From Clostridia bacterium (GTDB taxonomy: Bacteria; Bacillota; Clostridia; Oscillospirales; Acutalibacteraceae), in assembly GCA_017503785.1 (NCBI GenBank), contig JAFVSK010000006.1, forward strand, positions 1 to 64,000: a DNA stretch of 64,000 nucleotides. Direction: 5' to 3'. The translations under genes were made by a program, and so were the position numbers. The notes beneath the pieces are model-generated. The model saw only the letters and a program-made list of their open reading frames with translations. It ran no database searches and was not told the DNA's origin. Positions 59,750 to 64,000 of the stretch are shown piece after piece; the first letter of the stretch is position 1; each line of letters starts with the position of its first letter.

Positions 59750-62700
59750 TTAGCCTGCATAGGCCGCTACCGCCGCTTGGGCGATCTCGTGCACCTTGGC
59801 GCGGATAACGGGATCGTCGGTGTAGGCGGAATCGAACGCGGTGAAATCGTCGTTCGGCACCTCACCCGTTAACGTTTGATACCACACCAGCGCCAGTAAA
59901 TACCAGCCCCATGTGTTGTCAGCGTGGCTGTCATCCGTTTGATAGAACGACAGCGTGGGTTCGTTTGCTTCAAACCAGTCTTCCAGCGCCATGGCCGCCG
60001 TACCGGCAGGAATAATCGGCAAATTCATCGACGTGGCGATCGTCTTGGAGGTGGGCTCGACTTTCGCCCACATTTCAGCGCGGCTGTAACCCGTGTCGGC
60101 GGTGAGATGGGCATAATCGTCACCGAACGCCCACGTCTGCATGAAGTATACCTTAGCTGTGGGACAATACTTGCGAATAGCGGCGAGCAGGCCCGACAAG
60201 AACTCTTCATAATTACCCGTGGCGCTCTCGGCCGGGCCGGGATATGCGGTAACGATATCCCAATCATCGCTAGCAAGCGCCGCTTTCAACGTAACGGCCG
60301 AGTTCCAATCAATAACGCCGTTGAGCTCGTACCAGTATTGTGGCAGATTGTTTTTATAGCCGTTGTAATGTTGCTCAAGCGAGCAGCCGCTCTTGAACAG
60401 ATTAACACACTTGAAGGTCTTGCCGTTGGCGGCAGCCACGTCGGCAAGATAGCTGGTGGCATTGTGGCCCCAGCTGTTACCGATATTGAGGATCTTGAGG
60501 TCGGCGTCACCGAGATCGTCCTCAGGAATGGGTGTGGACGGATCGACCGTTATGCCACCGTCGGGCAGCGCTGTTTCATCGTCGGACAAAAGGCCTTCGG
60601 CGCGTGCCATCGTGGTATCCACACTGTCGGTACGTTCATTGCCGTAGATCACCGTTTTGACCCCCTCTTTTTCCAACACAACGTAACTGCGCGCCGTATA
60701 CAGGCGCTCACAAAAAGCGGCATCGGGATTGCTCGTGATCAGCGCAATGGAGAAATCGATATAACTATCGGTGTAGTCGACGGCGCGGAACGTGTTCGTT
60801 GCGGCATCATACGCTTTGATGCCCCACATTTTGACCGCATCCGAGCCTGCGTCGTGCGTGAGTTGATCGTAGGTCTCAAGATCAAGCGAGTAGTTCAGCG
60901 TACTGCGTTTAAGTAACAAACCGGCTTCCGCAAGCGTGTACGTTTCGCCGTTATAGCGGATCGTATACGCTTGCGCTTCGTCGTCAAACGACGTAAATTG
61001 CACACGGTTAAGGAAACGAATACCGTCCTCGACACCCTGACCGTTCAGGTGAACGGCCGTGCCCACCGTGCCGAAAGCAAAATCGGTATCGGTGGTGCTG
61101 ACGAAATCGGCCGTTAGCCGAATGTTTTCGTTGGGGGCTTCAAACGCAAAGGTGTTGCCCGCTCCCTCGCCGAAAACAGCGCTGTCTTTATTAAGGATGC
61201 GTTTGGTGATGCCCTCGCTCGTCGTGTAACGCAGACTGCCCGGCACCAGTAAATAGCCGCTCTTCGGCGTGACGGTAACGGTGACGGTTTTGTCGGTGAC
61301 GCCCGACAGAAGCGTATCTGTGGTTTCATCGACCGTCATCGTAAGCTCGCCGCCAACCAAGCCGTCCTGCGCATAGGCGTTGCCGAGCGCAACCAGCGAG
61401 ATGTCGTCCATGTACATCGTCGCGTTGTCGGTATAACTGCCGAAAGAAACGTTGAAGTTGGCATTAGTCGCCTGCAACGTAAAGACGATGGCACAATCCG
61501 TCCATTCGGTGTCACTCGTCGTGTCGATATAGACGTATTTACCCGAGACGCTACTCTTCCCGGCGGGCAGGCCGGATACCTTCATCGAATTTTCCACGCC
61601 CGTATGGAAATAAAATACTGAGCGGCCGTTGCCGCGCACCTTGAGGCTGAGTTTATATGTCCCGCCTGCCACCATTGCGGACAATTCTTTGACGTACGGC
61701 CACGCTTTGCCGCTGAATGCCCAGCAGTTGCCGCCGTTTACCGTATCGGTGACACGGGACACCTTCGCATTGGCCAGATAATCGGACCACTGGGAGGCCA
61801 GCCCCTCGGACTCAAGATCACCGTCAAGAATCAGATTGTCGAAGGGCGAAACCTCCTGCAAGTACACGTCGTCCACATAAGCCGTACCGCTCGAGCCGTC
61901 GTGACGAAAGGCCAGCGTGAAGTTAACGTTCGTCGGTGATTTGGCCGTAAACGTTCGTGTAAAAGTCGTCCATACATCGGTCGTCGTGAGCGCATACGCA
62001 CCCGCGCCGGTGGACACACCGTTGCTCATCAAGTAAAGTGAACCGCCGCTGCCCTTGTATTTCAGCGTAACACGGTAGGTCTTACCCGCTTCGACAGGTG
62101 CACCCAGATAAATGCGATAGTACACACTGCCGGTTGACGGGAGCTTTAGGCAGTTGTTACCGCTTTCTTCTGTATGTACGGACATGGGGCTGGCGTTGTT
62201 GATAATACCGTAGCTCGCATTCTCCCACGTCCAGCCGCTTGAAAGCGTACCTTCAAAATCACCGAGCAGCATCGGTGCATAGCGATCCACCGTGACGGTG
62301 CAGGAGGTGGTAAAGCCGTCTGCCGTGGCATAAACGTGCGCAACACCGGGCGAAACCGCGGTGACAACACCGTTCGCATCCACCGTTACGGCGGCAGTAT
62401 TATCGCTTTGATACGTAACTGCGCCCGAGATGATGGCCCCGTCGGGTTTGGCGACAAGGGTCAGCGGCTTTTTCTCACCCTTCGCGAGCGTAAGCGACGA
62501 GCCCTCCGCAAAGTCGATACCTTCGGTCTCCACGACCTCTGTCAGGTAAACATCGTCGATACACACGTCGCTACCGCCCGTTTTGTTCCAGAAAATAAGC
62601 TGATAGCTGGCACCGACAGTAATCGGATCAGCCATCGTAAAAACGTGCTGATAGGCGGTCCATTCCGTGGTAGCGGGAAGCCAGTGGAGACCGCCACCCA

Positions 62701-63046
62701 CCGTGCAAGACTGGTACGCAAGGCCAAGCCCGTTTCCTTTGTACCGCAGACGCAGGCAGTACGTCTTTCCCGCTTCAACGGGAGAGTTATAATAATAGCG
62801 GGCATAGTTTTTATCGCCCGTCGGCATCAACAGATAATGGTTGCCGTTTTCTTCCTCCACCGAAGCCGGCGTGCCGGTGTTGCCCAGCATACCGTAGGTG
62901 GCGTTTTCCCACCAAAAGCCGTTGTAGACCTCATTTTCAAAATTGCTGAGCAAGCCTGTGCCTTCCGCTTTCAGCATAACCGTTCCTGTTAAACACAGCG
63001 AAATAAGCAACGCCAAGCACAGCACACCCGCTAACATGCGTTTCAT
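59750..63046 (-). CDS. Very large secreted protein: three CBM-like domains, Ig-like and DUF4886 domains
   Basis: The 1098-residue exported protein (signal MKRMLAGVLCLALLISLCLTG) has CBM-like domain 1 (~30-170), a BIG_2-type Ig domain (~172-252), CBM-like domains 2 (~255-395) and 3 (~395-550), a repeat region and beta-rich domain (~555-845), and DUF4886 (~865-1095) with NIGNSWGHNA and the Asp/His block TDDSHADNTWG. It is a paralogue of 54018-56975 with one extra CBM-like domain. It probably binds and deacylates a polysaccharide (inference). AAAGGAGAG SD. Divergent from AraC regulator 2; micro-peptide 2 follows. Confidence 0.85.
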   Translation of the reverse strand: MKRMLAGVLCLALLISLCLTGTVMLKAEGTGLLSNFENEVYNGFWWENATYGMLGNTGTPASVEEENGNHYLLMPTGDKNYARYYYNSPVEAGKTYCLRLRYKGNGLGLAYQSCTVGGGLHWLPATTEWTAYQHVFTMADPITVGASYQLIFWNKTGGSDVCIDDVYLTEVVETEGIDFAEGSSLTLAKGEKKPLTLVAKPDGAIISGAVTYQSDNTAAVTVDANGVVTAVSPGVAHVYATADGFTTSCTVTVDRYAPMLLGDFEGTLSSGWTWENASYGIINNASPMSVHTEESGNNCLKLPSTGSVYYRIYLGAPVEAGKTYRVTLKYKGSGGSLYLMSNGVSTGAGAYALTTTDVWTTFTRTFTAKSPTNVNFTLAFRHDGSSGTAYVDDVYLQEVSPFDNLILDGDLESEGLASQWSDYLANAKVSRVTDTVNGGNCWAFSGKAWPYVKELSAMVAGGTYKLSLKVRGNGRSVFYFHTGVENSMKVSGLPAGKSSVSGKYVYIDTTSDTEWTDCAIVFTLQATNANFNVSFGSYTDNATMYMDDISLVALGNAYAQDGLVGGELTMTVDETTDTLLSGVTDKTVTVTVTPKSGYLLVPGSLRYTTSEGITKRILNKDSAVFGEGAGNTFAFEAPNENIRLTADFVSTTDTDFAFGTVGTAVHLNGQGVEDGIRFLNRVQFTSFDDEAQAYTIRYNGETYTLAEAGLLLKRSTLNYSLDLETYDQLTHDAGSDAVKMWGIKAYDAATNTFRAVDYTDSYIDFSIALITSNPDAAFCERLYTARSYVVLEKEGVKTVIYGNERTDSVDTTMARAEGLLSDDETALPDGGITVDPSTPIPEDDLGDADLKILNIGNSWGHNATSYLADVAAANGKTFKCVNLFKSGCSLEQHYNGYKNNLPQYWYELNGVIDWNSAVTLKAALASDDWDIVTAYPGPAESATGNYEEFLSGLLAAIRKYCPTAKVYFMQTWAFGDDYAHLTADTGYSRAEMWAKVEPTSKTIATSMNLPIIPAGTAAMALEDWFEANEPTLSFYQTDDSHADNTWGWYLLALVWYQTLTGEVPNDDFTAFDSAYTDDPVIRAKVHEIAQAAVAAYAG

Positions 63047-63143
63047 AGAAATCTCTCCTTTCTATATAAGCTTATCTTACCAAATCGTCGCCGTTGGGTA
63101 CAGAACTCTAAAAACAAAAACGTGGACAAAAATACAATTTTCG

Positions 63144-63172
63144 TTGACGGCGATCCTCTGGTTTGATATACT
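63144..63172 (+). promoter_or_regulatory. Promoter of AraC regulator 2
   Basis: TTGACG (63144-63149), 17-nt spacer, TATACT (63167-63172). It has the same -35 as the AraC 1 promoter. Confidence 0.65.
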
Positions 63173-63190
63173 CGTTTCGGAGGGATGCGT

Positions 63191-64000
63191 ATGTTTCAAT
63201 ACTACAGCAGTACGCGCAATCGGCGAACATTTTATTTCAAGGGACTCACACTGAAGCCGCAACGCACCTACCGCTTTTCCATGCTGGTGTTGGGCGGCGC
63301 CGTTAAAGTCTATATCAGCGCCCGCGGTATCCCGCAGGGAAATCGACTGTACATTGCCGGCCCTTATGCGGAATGGACACCGTTTTCTTTCGAATTTACC
63401 ACCGGCGACAGCCCCGAGCTGGCCGAGTTTGCCAAATGGGGTATTTCTTTCATTAAAGACAATCGCCCGCCTTGCGACAGCTCCACCGAGGACACCTATG
63501 TGGATAACGTCACCTTAACAGCGGTGGATGAGCCGACGGAATCGATCATCGTAGGCGGTGATTTTGAGGAGTCACGGCGCAGTGCTGTGTATGAAAAAAA
63601 TTGGAACGACGAATTTTTCAGCACCGCCGGGCGCACGGCCGTCTGCGATATCGTGACCGATCCGCTGTGCCCTACCAACCGCTGCTTACTGCTGACTCGT
63701 GTTAACCCGGAGTTTAGCACCCATCATGCACCTGTGCGCGTGTGGAACTTCAGTCGCTTCACCGACAGCGACACCGCTATTCCTTGTCGCCATCTTGCTA
63801 ACGAGAACATGTGCTTTTTCCTCATGGTGAAACGCGGATGCGTACACCTAACGGCCGACAACGCTCACTTGACAGCCGGAACAGGCGACTTGCTGTACTG
63901 TCCGCCGAGCATAACCGTTTCCTACATGCTGGACGGCGGAGAAAATACCGCGTATTACCGTTTGATCATAACCGGCGAGGAGTCGGAACAACTTTGTAAA
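63191..64000 (+). CDS. AraC-type regulator 2, N-terminal part (cut by window end)
   Basis: The frame is open from the ATG at 63191 (SD GGAGGG) to the end of the window, 270 residues. It parallels AraC regulator 1: LVLGGAVKVYIS, a CBM-like domain ending DTYVDNVTLTAV, then IIVGGDFEESRRSAVYEKNW and NRCLLL, and the start of a cupin (TAGTGDLLYCPPSITVSYML). The HTH part should lie beyond 64000. It is divergent from the 1098-residue protein, as AraC 1 is from its own target. Confidence 0.82.
   Translation, partial: MFQYYSSTRNRRTFYFKGLTLKPQRTYRFSMLVLGGAVKVYISARGIPQGNRLYIAGPYAEWTPFSFEFTTGDSPELAEFAKWGISFIKDNRPPCDSSTEDTYVDNVTLTAVDEPTESIIVGGDFEESRRSAVYEKNWNDEFFSTAGRTAVCDIVTDPLCPTNRCLLLTRVNPEFSTHHAPVRVWNFSRFTDSDTAIPCRHLANENMCFFLMVKRGCVHLTADNAHLTAGTGDLLYCPPSITVSYMLDGGENTAYYRLIITGEESEQLCK

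Overview
The window looks like a chromosomal segment of a spore-forming, Gram-positive gut anaerobe of the Clostridia, probably Oscillospirales/Ruminococcaceae-like. The basis is the sporulation genes spoIIE, sigG and ylmC/ymxH, a T-box leader in front of thrS, DUF3846/DUF1643/DUF927 mobile-element genes, strong AGGAGG-type ribosome binding sites and TTGACA/TATAAT promoters. The assignment is by gene content and style, not by a search.

Layout. 1-3405: a GH78 alpha-L-rhamnosidase lies between two 170-bp structured repeats (166/170 identical). Each repeat begins with the 3' end of an initiator tRNA-Met followed by a terminator hairpin. 3358-19614: a putative 16.2-kb integrated element. It is bounded by a 48-bp direct repeat (47/48 identical) whose right copy is the 3' part of an intact tRNA-fMet (19567-19641) and whose left copy is only the tRNA 3' fragment. 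The element holds a tyrosine integrase, an excisionase-like protein, a DUF927 ATPase, a leftward operon of DUF3846/DUF1643-type genes, a UvrD-like helicase next to a frameshifted zinc-ribbon/exonuclease-like gene, a BspA-type leucine-rich repeat protein, a HEPN-like protein, and a retron-like unit. The retron-like unit has a promoter, a ~158-nt ncRNA bounded by a perfect 14-bp inverted repeat, and a reverse transcriptase fused to a trypsin-like protease.

19.7-52.3 kb is mostly ordinary chromosome: an amino-acid ABC transporter with a permuted-looking binding protein; a five-gene operon (lipoprotein, response regulator, histidine kinase, DUF1385, prmC); an NAD synthetase that seems to lack its glutaminase cysteine; T-box-thrS; a 2-hydroxyacid dehydrogenase; a glycerol-kinase-like enzyme; spoIIE; a Ca2+-type P-ATPase; a half-degenerate ABC-F protein; manA with a GH5-like glycosidase; a two-subunit ABC exporter under a divergent XRE regulator with two palindromic operators; a LytTR/DUF3021 pair; and rpsB-tsf.

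52.4-64.0 kb: sigG, a small lipoprotein, then two paralogous modules. Each has a rightward AraC-type regulator carrying an N-terminal carbohydrate-binding-like domain. Divergent from it is a very large secreted protein with carbohydrate-binding-like and Ig-like repeats and a C-terminal DUF4886 (SGNH-like) domain, followed directly by a 36-37-residue micro-peptide gene. The two peptides share their last 19 residues exactly but differ at the N-terminus. A third DUF4886 lipoprotein sits between the modules. The second regulator is cut by the window end. The retron-like unit and the peptide/AraC/DUF4886 modules are the two most interesting items.
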